Below are positions 1-7,865 of a stretch of 21,964 bases of DNA, in pieces. The translations under genes were made by a program, and so were the position numbers. The DNA comes from an uncultured Oscillospiraceae bacterium (GTDB taxonomy: Bacteria > Bacillota > Clostridia > Oscillospirales > Oscillospiraceae). The stretch spans positions 1-21,964 of the forward strand of contig CAKUHV010000021.1 of NCBI GenBank assembly GCA_934659445.1, in the 5' to 3' direction. The notes beneath the pieces are model-generated. The model was not told the DNA's origin. It searched no databases and saw nothing but the letters and a program-made list of their open reading frames with translations. Within the stretch, counting starts at the first letter, position 1, and each line of letters starts with the position of its first letter.

Positions 1-130
1 CTACTACAACAACCGCAGGATCAAGGCAAAGCTGAAGGGCTTGCCGCCTGCAATTCACAGACAACAAGCCCTTTCGGCCGCTTGAACAATTTTTATTCAA
101 AATATTTGTCTAACTTTTGGGGTCACTTCA
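1..130 (+). mobile_element. Right end of an IS3-family insertion sequence (partial)
   Basis: Positions 2-85 read in frame as the last 27 codons of an IS3-family transposase, containing YYNNRRIKAKLKGLPP and ending in a TGA at 83-85. This is the typical C-terminal tail after the DDE catalytic core. Positions 106-130 form the terminal inverted repeat; read from the outside it begins TGAAGTGACCCCAAAAGTTA, which resembles IS3-family ends (TGA...CCCC...AGTTAGACA). The left end and the catalytic part lie outside the window, so activity, subgroup and target duplication cannot be judged. The element ends at the U-tract of the neighbouring terminator. Confidence 0.82.
2..85 (+). CDS. IS3-family transposase, C-terminal fragment (continues outside the window)
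   Basis: Twenty-seven codons plus TGA are visible. The basic, asparagine-rich motif YYNNRRIKAKLKGLPP is the hallmark tail of IS3-family OrfB/rve-type transposases, which move the element by cut-out-paste-in of a circular intermediate. No start, frameshift signal or DDE residue can be seen here. It lies 20 bases before the terminal inverted repeat, as expected for the distal end of an IS3 element. Confidence 0.8.
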   Translation, partial: YYNNRRIKAKLKGLPPAIHRQQALSAA

Positions 131-169
131 AAAACCAGCGGGCCGAGATCATAGATCTCAGCCCGCTGG
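130..169 (-). terminator. Rho-independent terminator of the MMPL/GLUG operon
   Basis: Arms at 135-150 and 154-169 pair over about 15 bp (outer CCAGCGGGC with GCCCGCTGG, inner GAGATC with GATCTC) with one internal mismatch. On the minus strand the hairpin is followed by five T (plus-strand A at 130-134). It starts a few bases after the TAA of the GLUG gene. The IS3 end overlaps the U-tract at base 130. Confidence 0.85.
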
Positions 170-172
170 CCT

Positions 173-3100
173 TTATTTTGCCTTTTTCGCGTCCCGCAGG
201 CGGCGCAGCCGCTTCTTCAGGGGCCCGCCCCGCTTTTTGTGCAGGCACACCCCCAGGGCGATCGCCGCCAGCGCACCGCCGCAGCCCAGAGCGATGGGCA
301 GAACAGGACTGCCCTCCCGCTGCTGAATGCAGAAGGTCACCGTCTTCTCCCCGGTGGTGAACAGCAGATAGCTGCCGTCCACGGTGCTGTCCTGCTGCTG
401 CCAGCCGTCGGCGGTCCTGACCCACAGGGTATACCGCTTTCCGCCCTCCGGCAGCCGCCAGTGCACCGTATAGGTGATCTCCTTCAGGTCGGGGTCGTCC
501 ACCGTCACGGTCACGCCCTCGCCGGTGCGGCGGTTCCCCTTTCCGTCCGTCCAGGTGACGGTCTCCGTGGTGTGGGACACCCGGGCGCTGCCGCTGAAGC
601 TGCCGTCCACCAGCAGCTGAGGCAGCTCCTCCTCCCCGTCGGTCAGGGCGGAGCGATAGGGGGTATACACCGCGTCCAGCGTCCGGCTGGCGGTCAATTT
701 GGTGTAGTCCAGCTGGGGCCAGGCGGCGGAGCAGCCCTTCTTCGCCGGGATCTCCGGCAGGCTGTCGATGCCCCGTCCGTACTGGAAGGGCACCACCGCC
801 ACCACCTTGCCGTCGGCCCGGAAGGTCAGCTCCAGCCGGGAAAAGCCGTCGGGCGCCCCCTTCTCCGCGCACAGGGCGGCAAAGTCCGCCGGCTCCGCCT
901 TGCCCGCATAGCTGATGCCGTCTATGCCCCCGGCGCCGTCCCCCGCAAACAGGTTGCCCTGAACGGCGCCGTCCTCGTCCGCGTCCCCGGCGATGGAGCC
1001 CACATAGGCCTCGCCGGTCAGGGTGACCAGAGCGCGGCAGCCGGTCAGGGTTTTGCCGTAGCCCGCGATGCCGCCCACGCAGTCCTCGCCGCTCACCGGA
1101 CACTTGGCCCAGCTGTCCTCCGCGATGCCGTTCAGGCTGCCGGCGATGCCGCCGGCATAGCTGCCGTCGGCGGTGACGCCGCCGTAGCTCTCGCAGCCGG
1201 TCACCCGGCCGAAATACCCCCGGCCCACAATGCCCCCGGCGTGATCGCCCCCGGCCTGCGCCGTCCCGCTGTTCACGCACCGGGACACCAGCGCCCGGGC
1301 CTTGTAGCTGAAGTCGAGGGAGTAGTCCCCCACCTGGGTCAGGTCGCTGTCGGGGTCCACATCCGTCTCGATGCCGATGCTCCCCACGATGCCGCCCACG
1401 GCGGAGCTGCCCCGCACACTGCCCCAGTTCTCGCTGCCGGACACCCGGCCGTCATGCTGCTTCTCCAGATCGCAGGTAACCGAGTCGTCCTGAAAGTGGT
1501 CCCGGATCAGCTCCTCCGCGGTCTTGCCCTGATCCTCGTCCCGCTGGGTCTTTTCGCTGCGGATCAGGTCGGTGATGGCCCGGAACTGGCTGTTGATGGC
1601 CCTCAGGTCGCCGATCAGGGTGTCGGCGGAGTCGCCAATCAGCTGGTTCAGGGCGTCGCCGCTGTCCAGCAGGGCGTCCATAGCCGCATCCAGCCGGTCG
1701 CTCTTGTCGGTGATGTCCGAACCGATGGGCTCAATCTTGATCTCCGGCAGGTCCGCCTGCTCGTCAATGATGTCCCGCAGGCCCCGGATCACCTTGTCCA
1801 TGTTGTCCGCCAGACTGTCGGCATCGTCGCTGACATAGCCCAGATCGTCCAGCGCCCGGCGCACATCGTCCCCCATATCGGACAGCTGATCCAGGGCGGT
1901 CTTTCCCAGCTCCAGCGCCTTGTCCAGCCGGTCCAGCACCTCCTGCATCCCGCTCAGGGCCTGGTTCAGCTGTCTCAGATCCTCCAGGATCACATCGGTG
2001 TCCGCGCCGCCGGTCAGGTCGTCCAGCAGGTCGTCCATGGCGGCGTTCACTTCGTCCAAAACCGCCTTCAGGGCCTTGTCCGCCGCCTGCAGCTCGTCCG
2101 CCGCCTGCCGGAGGCTCTCCCCGGCCTTGTCGCCGTCCTTCCCGGCCTCCACCAGATCCCTGCGCACCCGCTCCAGATCGTCCACCAGCTCGTCCAGATC
2201 CTCCATCATGGCCGCGGCGTCGTCCATCACGCCCTGCATCTGGTCCAGCACCCGGGACACCCGGGCGGACAGCTCGTTGATCTGGTCGATGTTCCCGTTG
2301 GCCCAGTCAGTCATGGCGTCGGTCAGGCCGCTGGCAATGTTCTTCACGTCCCTGGCCCTGTCAGACAGGTCGTCCACCTGGGCCTGCACCGAGTCGGAGA
2401 TCCCGTCCGCGTGTCCGGCGGTGCGGTCCATCACGTCCGTCAGGTCCTCCAGCCGGGCCAGCAGGCGGCCCAGAAAGTCGTCGCTGTACACCTTCAGCAC
2501 CTCCGGCTCCAGCTGGCCCACAACGCCGCCCACGTCCTGCCGTCCGTTGACCGTCCCCGTGTTGGTGCAGCCGTCCAGCCAGCCGGAGCTGCGCCCGGCC
2601 ACGCCGCCGATGTTGCAGCCGATCTGGTCGCTGCCCACGGCACCGCTGTTGGTGCAGCTCTGCACCGTGCCGTCGGACAGGCCCACAACGCCGCCGATGT
2701 CCGTATACACCGCCGCGTTCTCCATGGAGTTGAGCTGCTTCAGATCCATGTAGTCGGTCTTGGGGTCGTCCTCAAGGTCCTTGGTGTTGATGCTGCCGCT
2801 GTTGTCGCAGCGGGTCAGGGTGCCGTAGTTGGCCCCGGCCACGCCGCCCACAAAGTGCTTGCCGGTGACGCTGCCGGAGAAGCGCCCGCCGATCACCTGC
2901 CCCCCCTGCTCGTTCACGCCGATCAGGCCGCCCACATAGTTGTCCCCGGCCACGGTGCCCACGGCGGAGCAGTTGGACACCTGTCCGGCGCTGCTGCCCG
3001 CCAGAAGGCCCAGCTTGTCCTGCCGCCCGCTGGGGTGGATGGTCCCCTCCACCGTCAGATCCCGCACCTGGGCCCCGCTGCGGATGTACCGGAACAGGCC

Positions 3101-3400
3101 GCGGACATTGCCGCTGCCGCTGATGCGCACACCGGTGATGCAGTGTCCGCTGCCCAGAAAGGTGCCGCTGAAGGTGGGGATGGGGGCGAGCTCCTTCTCC
3201 CGCAGGTCAAGGTCGTTCTCCAGGATCACCGTCTTCCCCCGGGACCAGGTGTCCAGAGTGCAGTCCCTTGCCAGCTGCTCCAGATCCTCCGCCGTGCGGA
3301 TGGACACGGTGCTTTCTGCGGCCAGAACGCCGGGGGCCGCAAGGGCGACCAGCAAAGCCGCCGCCAGCATCAGGCCGGCCCATTTTGTGCTCCGTTTCAT
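173..3400 (-). CDS. Exported, membrane-anchored GLUG-repeat protein with long helical central region
   Basis: The product is 1075 residues. A signal peptide is clear (KR, then a hydrophobic stretch ending LAAPGVLAAES, about residues 1-27). Residues about 60-300 and 640-870 are repeats of the GLUG type (recurrent VGGLIG, VGGVAG, GGIAG spaced 20-30 residues), which fold as a beta-helix-like solenoid in adhesins and peptidases. Between them, about 300-640, is a highly charged helical segment rich in Leu/Asp heptads, probably a coiled coil. After a beta-rich domain, a single membrane segment (about 1028-1053) and a basic KKR-rich tail follow. I chose the ATG at 3400 because AAAGGAGG lies just upstream and it precedes the signal peptide. 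It overlaps the stop of the MMPL gene by 4 bases (ATGA), suggesting translational coupling. The function is unknown; I infer an extracytoplasmic partner of the transporter. Confidence 0.85.
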   Translation of the reverse strand: MKRSTKWAGLMLAAALLVALAAPGVLAAESTVSIRTAEDLEQLARDCTLDTWSRGKTVILENDLDLREKELAPIPTFSGTFLGSGHCITGVRISGSGNVRGLFRYIRSGAQVRDLTVEGTIHPSGRQDKLGLLAGSSAGQVSNCSAVGTVAGDNYVGGLIGVNEQGGQVIGGRFSGSVTGKHFVGGVAGANYGTLTRCDNSGSINTKDLEDDPKTDYMDLKQLNSMENAAVYTDIGGVVGLSDGTVQSCTNSGAVGSDQIGCNIGGVAGRSSGWLDGCTNTGTVNGRQDVGGVVGQLEPEVLKVYSDDFLGRLLARLEDLTDVMDRTAGHADGISDSVQAQVDDLSDRARDVKNIASGLTDAMTDWANGNIDQINELSARVSRVLDQMQGVMDDAAAMMEDLDELVDDLERVRRDLVEAGKDGDKAGESLRQAADELQAADKALKAVLDEVNAAMDDLLDDLTGGADTDVILEDLRQLNQALSGMQEVLDRLDKALELGKTALDQLSDMGDDVRRALDDLGYVSDDADSLADNMDKVIRGLRDIIDEQADLPEIKIEPIGSDITDKSDRLDAAMDALLDSGDALNQLIGDSADTLIGDLRAINSQFRAITDLIRSEKTQRDEDQGKTAEELIRDHFQDDSVTCDLEKQHDGRVSGSENWGSVRGSSAVGGIVGSIGIETDVDPDSDLTQVGDYSLDFSYKARALVSRCVNSGTAQAGGDHAGGIVGRGYFGRVTGCESYGGVTADGSYAGGIAGSLNGIAEDSWAKCPVSGEDCVGGIAGYGKTLTGCRALVTLTGEAYVGSIAGDADEDGAVQGNLFAGDGAGGIDGISYAGKAEPADFAALCAEKGAPDGFSRLELTFRADGKVVAVVPFQYGRGIDSLPEIPAKKGCSAAWPQLDYTKLTASRTLDAVYTPYRSALTDGEEELPQLLVDGSFSGSARVSHTTETVTWTDGKGNRRTGEGVTVTVDDPDLKEITYTVHWRLPEGGKRYTLWVRTADGWQQQDSTVDGSYLLFTTGEKTVTFCIQQREGSPVLPIALGCGGALAAIALGVCLHKKRGGPLKKRLRRLRDAKKAK

Positions 3401-5973
3401 GGCTGCTCCCCCTCCTTTCCCTGCTCCTCTTTGGGAGTATCGGTCTGCCCGTCCGGCGGGGTATCCGGCGGGGCGTCTCCCTCCGTCTCCGGCCGGTCGA
3501 AGCTGCCGGAGGACATGATAGCGGAGATGTCCCCCTTCACCACGCCCCGGATCTCCGCGTCCACAAAGCCGGAGATGCGGCCCCGGACCCGGCCGTTCAC
3601 ATAGGTCGTGCCGCTCAGCCGCTGAGACACCACCGGCGCGGCGGGCAGCTTTACCTGGAAGCTGGTCTTCTCCACGATCTTGTCCCCCAGCACCAGGATC
3701 TGGGGCAGCACGAACATGACCAGGAACATGGAGATCAGGGTGCCCCGGCTCAGGCACTGGCCGATGCCCACAATGGATGGCTCCGTGGTGATCTGCCCGA
3801 TGAGGAAGCCTGCGGCGGACAGGATGGAGCCGGAGGTGAGCACCGTGGGGAAGGACAGGTCCAAAGCCCGGATCAGGGCCTCTCTGGGGCTCATCTGGGT
3901 CTTCAGGTCGGAGTACCAGGTGGAGATCACGATGGCATAGTCGATGTTGGCGCCCATCTGGATGGAGGTCACGATGAGGTAGCTCATAAAGAAGATGTTG
4001 GTATCCATCAGAGTGGGGAAGGTGAAGTTGATCCAGATGCTGCCCTGGATCACCAGGATCAGCAGAATGGGCAGCCCCACGGAGGTAAAGGTGAACACCA
4101 GCACCAGAATGACGAACACCACGGACAGCACGCTGATGACCACGTTGTCCCGGGCAAAGGACACCGACTGGTCATAGTCGCTGGTGGAGTTGCCCACCAG
4201 ATACACCTCGTCCCCGTCGTAATACTTCTCCACCGCGGCGTGGGCCTTTTTCAGGAAGGCGAAGGTGGCCTCACCCTCCTCCGGCAGGTTCAGATTCAGC
4301 ACCATGCGGGTGTAGTTGGGGCCCAGCATCTGGGCCTTGGCGTCAGTGATCTGGTGATAGGCGTCGTCGATCTGCTCCTCGTCATCGTCGTCCAGGGTCA
4401 CATAGCCGTTCTCCTTCTCCTGATAGATGAACAGGATCATATCCATGGCGGAGACGGTGTAGCTGTCGATGCCCCCCACGATGGGGCCGTAGTTGTCCTC
4501 CTGATCCGCCGTATAGGCGGCGTACAGCACGCACGCCTCCTCATAGCTCAGGTCCATCATCCGGGAGAACTGCCGGGGGGTCAGCTTGTCGGTCAGACAG
4601 TAGCCGGGCTTGGCCTCCACATTGGCCAGCCCCATGGCGTAGTCCACCTCGTCCATGGCGCCCAGCTCCCTCAGAACGGCCTTTTCGCTGTCCGTGTCCC
4701 CCCGGGGCACCACCAGAGCCATGATGTTCTGGCTGCCGAAGGTGCCGTTCACCCGGTCCTCCGCCGCCTGATGCTCGTTGCGCCGCACGGTCATCACGGA
4801 GTTATCCCCATATACATAGGGGCAGCGGTTGGACAGGACAAAGCCCCCCACCACGCACAGGATAAAGACGGGCACCCCCACATACCGCAGGGCATATACC
4901 AGCTTGCCCCAGCGGTCGATCCTGGGGATAAAATTCTTGTGGCGGGTGCGCTCCATGGCCCGGGAGAACAGCATCAGCAGGCCGGGCATCAGGGTGAACA
5001 CCGACAGCATGCTCAGCAGGATGGCCTTGATGAGCACCAGGCCCAGATCGAAGCCGATGCGGAACTGCATGAACATCATGGCGGCCAGACCGGAAATGGT
5101 GGTCAGACTGCTGGCGGAGATAGAGGGAATAGCCGCGCTGACGGCGATGATGCAGGCCGTGCGGTCGTCCGGGGCGTGCTCCCGCTCCTCCAGAAAGCGG
5201 TGCAGCAGGATGATGGAGTAGTCGATGGCCAGGGCCAGCTGCAAGACCACGGTCACCGAGTCGGAGACGAAGGAGATCTCCCCAAAGACAAAGTTGGTGC
5301 CCTTGTTCAGCAGGGCCGCCGCCACAAAGGTGATCAGCAGCACGGGCACCTCGGCATAGGACCGGGAGGTAAGCAGCAGCACCAGCACGATCACCAGGGC
5401 GGCCACCGCCAGAATGATCCCCATCTCGCTGTTCAGCGTCTCCGACTTGGAGTAGCCCACGTCGGTGGCGATGGTGGTGTCATAGGGCTGCAGCAGCTGC
5501 TCCACCGCCGCCAGACTGTCCTTGGCCGCCTGGTCGTCCGCCTCTCCCCGGAAGGTCACGGTGATCAGGGCGTCCGCCCCCTTCATGTAGTCCTCCATGG
5601 TCTTGTTGGCGGCGGAGGGCAGGGTGGTCTCGTCCTTCCCCTTGTCCGCATCCCAAAAGTCCACGGAGGACACCCCCTCCGCGTCCTTCAGCCGGTCGGC
5701 CAGCTGCCGGGCCGTGTCATAGGTCGTGTTGGACACAATGATCCGGGCGGTGGCATAGGTCTTCATCTCGTCCTCCATCAGGGTCAGGCCCCGGCGGGTC
5801 TCTGTGCTCTCCGGCAGATACTCCGTCAGGTCGTTGCACACCTTTACCCAGCTCTGGGTAAAAAGGCTGGCAAGGATGGCGATGGCGTACAGAAAAAAGA
5901 TCAGATTCCGCTTGTCCACGATGAACGTGGCCAGTTTTTCAAAAAAGCTGTTCTTTTTCGGCTGGTCGCTCAC
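3397..5973 (-). CDS. MMPL-family (RND superfamily) membrane transporter
   Basis: The product is 858 residues with the RND two-fold plan: a first membrane segment near residue 25, a large extracytoplasmic loop, five membrane segments, then a repeat of this arrangement. Each half has the family's membrane acidic motif, D251-Y252 (ALAIDYSII) and D678-Y679 (ANIDYAIV), the likely proton-relay positions. MMPL proteins move lipids or other hydrophobic substrates across the membrane; the substrate here is unknown. After the last helix a 75-residue tail ends in a Pro/Glu/Asp-rich stretch, probably cytoplasmic. The GTG at 5973 is preferred over an ATG at 6027, because a GAAAGGGGAG ribosome binding site sits 6-7 bases before it and the upstream residues are unlike the family. 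It is the first gene of a two-gene operon with the GLUG protein. Confidence 0.88.
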   Translation of the reverse strand: MSDQPKKNSFFEKLATFIVDKRNLIFFLYAIAILASLFTQSWVKVCNDLTEYLPESTETRRGLTLMEDEMKTYATARIIVSNTTYDTARQLADRLKDAEGVSSVDFWDADKGKDETTLPSAANKTMEDYMKGADALITVTFRGEADDQAAKDSLAAVEQLLQPYDTTIATDVGYSKSETLNSEMGIILAVAALVIVLVLLLTSRSYAEVPVLLITFVAAALLNKGTNFVFGEISFVSDSVTVVLQLALAIDYSIILLHRFLEEREHAPDDRTACIIAVSAAIPSISASSLTTISGLAAMMFMQFRIGFDLGLVLIKAILLSMLSVFTLMPGLLMLFSRAMERTRHKNFIPRIDRWGKLVYALRYVGVPVFILCVVGGFVLSNRCPYVYGDNSVMTVRRNEHQAAEDRVNGTFGSQNIMALVVPRGDTDSEKAVLRELGAMDEVDYAMGLANVEAKPGYCLTDKLTPRQFSRMMDLSYEEACVLYAAYTADQEDNYGPIVGGIDSYTVSAMDMILFIYQEKENGYVTLDDDDEEQIDDAYHQITDAKAQMLGPNYTRMVLNLNLPEEGEATFAFLKKAHAAVEKYYDGDEVYLVGNSTSDYDQSVSFARDNVVISVLSVVFVILVLVFTFTSVGLPILLILVIQGSIWINFTFPTLMDTNIFFMSYLIVTSIQMGANIDYAIVISTWYSDLKTQMSPREALIRALDLSFPTVLTSGSILSAAGFLIGQITTEPSIVGIGQCLSRGTLISMFLVMFVLPQILVLGDKIVEKTSFQVKLPAAPVVSQRLSGTTYVNGRVRGRISGFVDAEIRGVVKGDISAIMSSGSFDRPETEGDAPPDTPPDGQTDTPKEEQGKEGEQP

Positions 5974-6103
5974 AGGCGTCTCCCCTTTCTCCGGCGGCCC
6001 GTTCCGGCCGCCGGGCCCTCTATGCAAGCCCCCGCGGGGGCGTTCTTTCCCTTTTGCCCCAGGCCGCTCCCGGCCCGGTGTATTGATTCCAGCGTAATTC
6101 TAT

Positions 6104-6131
6104 ATTATAGTGATCTCCGGTGCAATAGCAA
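6104..6131 (-). promoter_or_regulatory. Probable promoter of the MMPL/GLUG operon
   Basis: On the minus strand TTGCTA (6126-6131) and a perfect TATAAT (6104-6109) are separated by 16 bases. Transcription would start near 6097, giving a leader of about 125 bases to the GTG at 5973. The -35 is weak and the -10 is consensus. It is divergent from the promoter at 6199-6227. Confidence 0.6.
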
Positions 6132-6198
6132 CGGTCAATTTCCGTCAAGTATCCGCTTTTCGTCCCCCGGAAAATATGCACCTGTCCGAATTTGAACA

Positions 6199-6227
6199 GT
6201 GACAGGCCCTTTTCTCCGTGATATACT
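6199..6227 (+). promoter_or_regulatory. Probable promoter of the cytidylate kinase-like gene
   Basis: GTGACA (6199-6204) and TATACT (6222-6227) are separated by 17 bases, five of six matches to each consensus box. The start would be near 6234, leaving a GC-rich leader of about 177 bases before the ATG at 6411. That leader holds a perfect 9-bp hairpin (6354-6374, 3-base loop) and no reading frame I can support. The promoter is back to back with the MMPL promoter. Confidence 0.55.
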
Positions 6228-6410
6228 TCTGTTAAAATGGAGATCGGGTACCATCGGTCGGCGGGGGAAGGCAGAGCTTTCGCCGCCGACCGCCGGGCCA
6301 TCTGCCTGTGCGCGCCGGACTGGCTTTTTCAGCGCTGCATCTCCAGCGCAAGGCTCCGCCCCTCCGGGGCGGAGGGCGCCGGTCCGTGATATGGAGCAAG
6401 GAGGATCGTT

Positions 6411-7025
6411 ATGGGAAATTGTGTGATCGCCCTGGGCCGCCAATTCGGCAGCGGCGGCCGTGAGATCGGCCGCAAGCTCAGCGACGCACTGGGCTTCGGC
6501 TACTATGATCGGGAGCTGATCTCTCTGGCCGCCCAGCGGGCCGAGGTAGACGAGCGCGTCTTTGAGGAGAAGGACGAAAAGGCCAGCAGTCCCTGGCTGT
6601 TCAAGGGCTTTTACGACGGCGGCCCCCGGGTGCAGCAGGGGCAGTCCGCCGAGGATGTGCTGTTCCAGATGCAGAGCGAGGTCATTCTGGAGCTGGCCAC
6701 CAAGGAAAACTGCATCATCGTGGGCCGCTGCGCCGACCATGTGCTGGAGAGCCGGGGGCTGAACTGCCTGAGCCTGTTCATCTGCGCGCCCACCCAGTGG
6801 CGGGTCCGGCATCGCATGGAGGTAGAGCACATCGACGAAAAGTCCGCCGCCGCCGCTGTGCAAAAGTTCGACAGGCAGCGGGAGAAGTATTACTCCCACT
6901 ATACCGGCCGCCCCTGGGGCCTGCCGGAGAACTACGACCTGTGCGTCAACAGCGCCCGGCTGGGCATCGACCGCACCGCCGCCCTGCTGGCCCAGCACTG
7001 CCGCGAGCTGTTCCAGACCCTTTGA
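6411..7025 (+). CDS. Cytidylate kinase-like family protein
   Basis: The product is 204 residues. It has an N-terminal P-loop variant GRQFGSGG (about residues 9-16) followed by REIGRKL and YYDRELI, the pattern of the cytidylate kinase-like family common in Firmicutes. Later motifs CIIVGRCADHVL and RVRHRMEVEHIDEKSA fit the NMP-kinase fold with a LID-like arginine-rich segment, and SHYTGRPWG lies near the end. The family is thought to phosphorylate a nucleotide or a related small molecule, but the substrate is generally not established; it is not the housekeeping Cmk. The start is supported by AAGGAGG 7 bases upstream. It stands alone between its own promoter and the promoter of the next gene. 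I see no good intrinsic terminator after it. Confidence 0.85.
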   Translation: MGNCVIALGRQFGSGGREIGRKLSDALGFGYYDRELISLAAQRAEVDERVFEEKDEKASSPWLFKGFYDGGPRVQQGQSAEDVLFQMQSEVILELATKENCIIVGRCADHVLESRGLNCLSLFICAPTQWRVRHRMEVEHIDEKSAAAAVQKFDRQREKYYSHYTGRPWGLPENYDLCVNSARLGIDRTAALLAQHCRELFQTL

Positions 7026-7118
7026 CCGCCCCCGCCGGAAAAAGAGCCCGGAAATGGAAACGGGCGGAAGCCCTCCCATCCATTTCCCTCGCCGGTCAAA
7101 AGTTCATAAAATATTCAG

Positions 7119-7147
7119 TTGAAATGACCGGGGGAGTATGATAAAAT
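7119..7147 (+). promoter_or_regulatory. Promoter of the small P-loop protein gene (extended -10)
   Basis: TTGAAA (7119-7124), a 17-base spacer, and TAAAAT (7142-7147) preceded by TG at the extended -10 position. The start would be near 7154, about 54 bases before the ATG at 7208. Confidence 0.65.
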
Positions 7148-7207
7148 GACCGTAAGGAAGGGGACTCCCCCTTATCGCTATTGAATATCGCCAAAGGAGT
7201 GATCAAC

Positions 7208-7618
7208 ATGGTTCGTGTTATCATGGGTAAGAAGGGCTCTGGCAAAACCAAGCAGGTCATTGACATGATCAACGCCGCCGTTCAGAGCGAGCACGGAAAT
7301 GTGGTTTGCATCGAGAAGGGCAACAAGCTCACCTTCGACATCCATTATCAGATCCGCCTGGTAGAGGCCAGCCAGTATGACATCGCCACCTATCCCGCCC
7401 TGAAGGGCTTTATCAGCGGCCTGTATGCCGGCAATTACGACATTACCCACATCTTTATCGACAGCCTGACCAAGATCGTCAAGGCGGAGAGCGACCGGGA
7501 TACCGAGAATTTCCTGGATTGGCTGGAGCGCTTCTCCGAGGCCCATGGCATCAAGTTCACCATCACCATCAGCGACGATGCGGAGCTGGCTTCCGACGGT
7601 GTGAAGAAATATTTCTGA
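7208..7618 (+). CDS. Small P-loop NTP-binding protein of unknown function
   Basis: The product is 136 residues. It has a clear Walker A motif, GKKGSGKT at residues 7-14, right after a beta strand (VRVIM). A Walker B-like strand HIFIDSL places Asp at residue 85, followed by a conserved-looking helix ending in FLDWLERF and a strand FTITIS near the C-terminus. This is a minimal single-domain RecA/ASCE-like core without obvious helicase, kinase or ABC signature motifs. Short proteins of this kind in Clostridia are often labelled PilT-like or simply ATP-binding; I cannot assign a function. The ATG at 7208 is chosen over 7181 because AAAGGAG lies 8 bases before it. It is monocistronic, with its own promoter and a downstream hairpin. 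Confidence 0.75.
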   Translation: MVRVIMGKKGSGKTKQVIDMINAAVQSEHGNVVCIEKGNKLTFDIHYQIRLVEASQYDIATYPALKGFISGLYAGNYDITHIFIDSLTKIVKAESDRDTENFLDWLERFSEAHGIKFTITISDDAELASDGVKKYF

Positions 7619-7626
7619 GCTTCTTT

Positions 7627-7660
7627 CAGAAAGCCCTCCTGAACGGGGGGGCTTTCTGCT
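7627..7660 (+). terminator. Hairpin after the P-loop gene, probable terminator
   Basis: CAGAAAGCCC (7627-7636) pairs perfectly with GGGCTTTCTG (7649-7658). It starts 8 bases after the stop codon. The following sequence is only moderately T-rich (CTATTCT), so termination may be incomplete. Confidence 0.6.
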
Positions 7661-7740
7661 ATTCTGGAAAAAGCGGCAGCGCAGCCTCCTGCCGGGTCCC
7701 GTCTGACGTTTTATGGTTTAGGGTTGAGCAAAACGCGAAT

Positions 7741-7768
7741 TTTACAAAGTTGAGTCACAATATATAGG
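7741..7768 (+). promoter_or_regulatory. Possible promoter of the chromate transporter genes
   Basis: TTTACA (7741-7746) and TATAGG (7763-7768) are 16 bases apart in a locally AT-rich stretch that contrasts with the GC-rich surroundings. The match is imperfect and TATAGT at 7800-7805 is an alternative -10 without a good -35. Confidence 0.35.
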
Positions 7769-7808
7769 TTTCAAACAAGTTGGATGGCACTATTTATTGT
7801 ATAGTCTC

Positions 7809-7833
7809 ATGAGCAAATCGGAGTTTTGCTCAT
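7809..7833 (+). promoter_or_regulatory. Perfect inverted repeat in the chromate transporter leader
   Basis: ATGAGCAAA (7809-7817) and TTTGCTCAT (7825-7833) form a 9-bp inverted repeat with a 7-base loop, 18 bases before the TAGGAGG ribosome binding site. A related half, TGAGCAAAACG, occurs upstream near 7734. It could be an operator or an RNA hairpin; there is no U-tract, so it is not a simple terminator. Confidence 0.5.
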
Positions 7834-7865
7834 CCCTATTATGGTTTTGATAGGAGGTGCCTGTT

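Noticed and set aside
239..3604. Very long plus-strand open frame of 1121 codons
   Set aside because: It is antisense to the GLUG gene, has no ribosome binding site and its His/Val/Gly-rich translation is the mirror of a GC-rich coding frame.
3268..6195. Long plus-strand open frame of 975 codons
   Set aside because: It is antisense to the MMPL gene, whose membrane helices and family motifs are clear. The His/Gln/Gly-rich translation is typical of an antisense shadow.
7049..7082. Nested hairpin after the cytidylate kinase-like gene as a terminator
   Set aside because: GGAAATGGA and TCCATTTCC can pair around an inner GGGC/GCCC stem, but no T-run follows, so evidence for termination is lacking.
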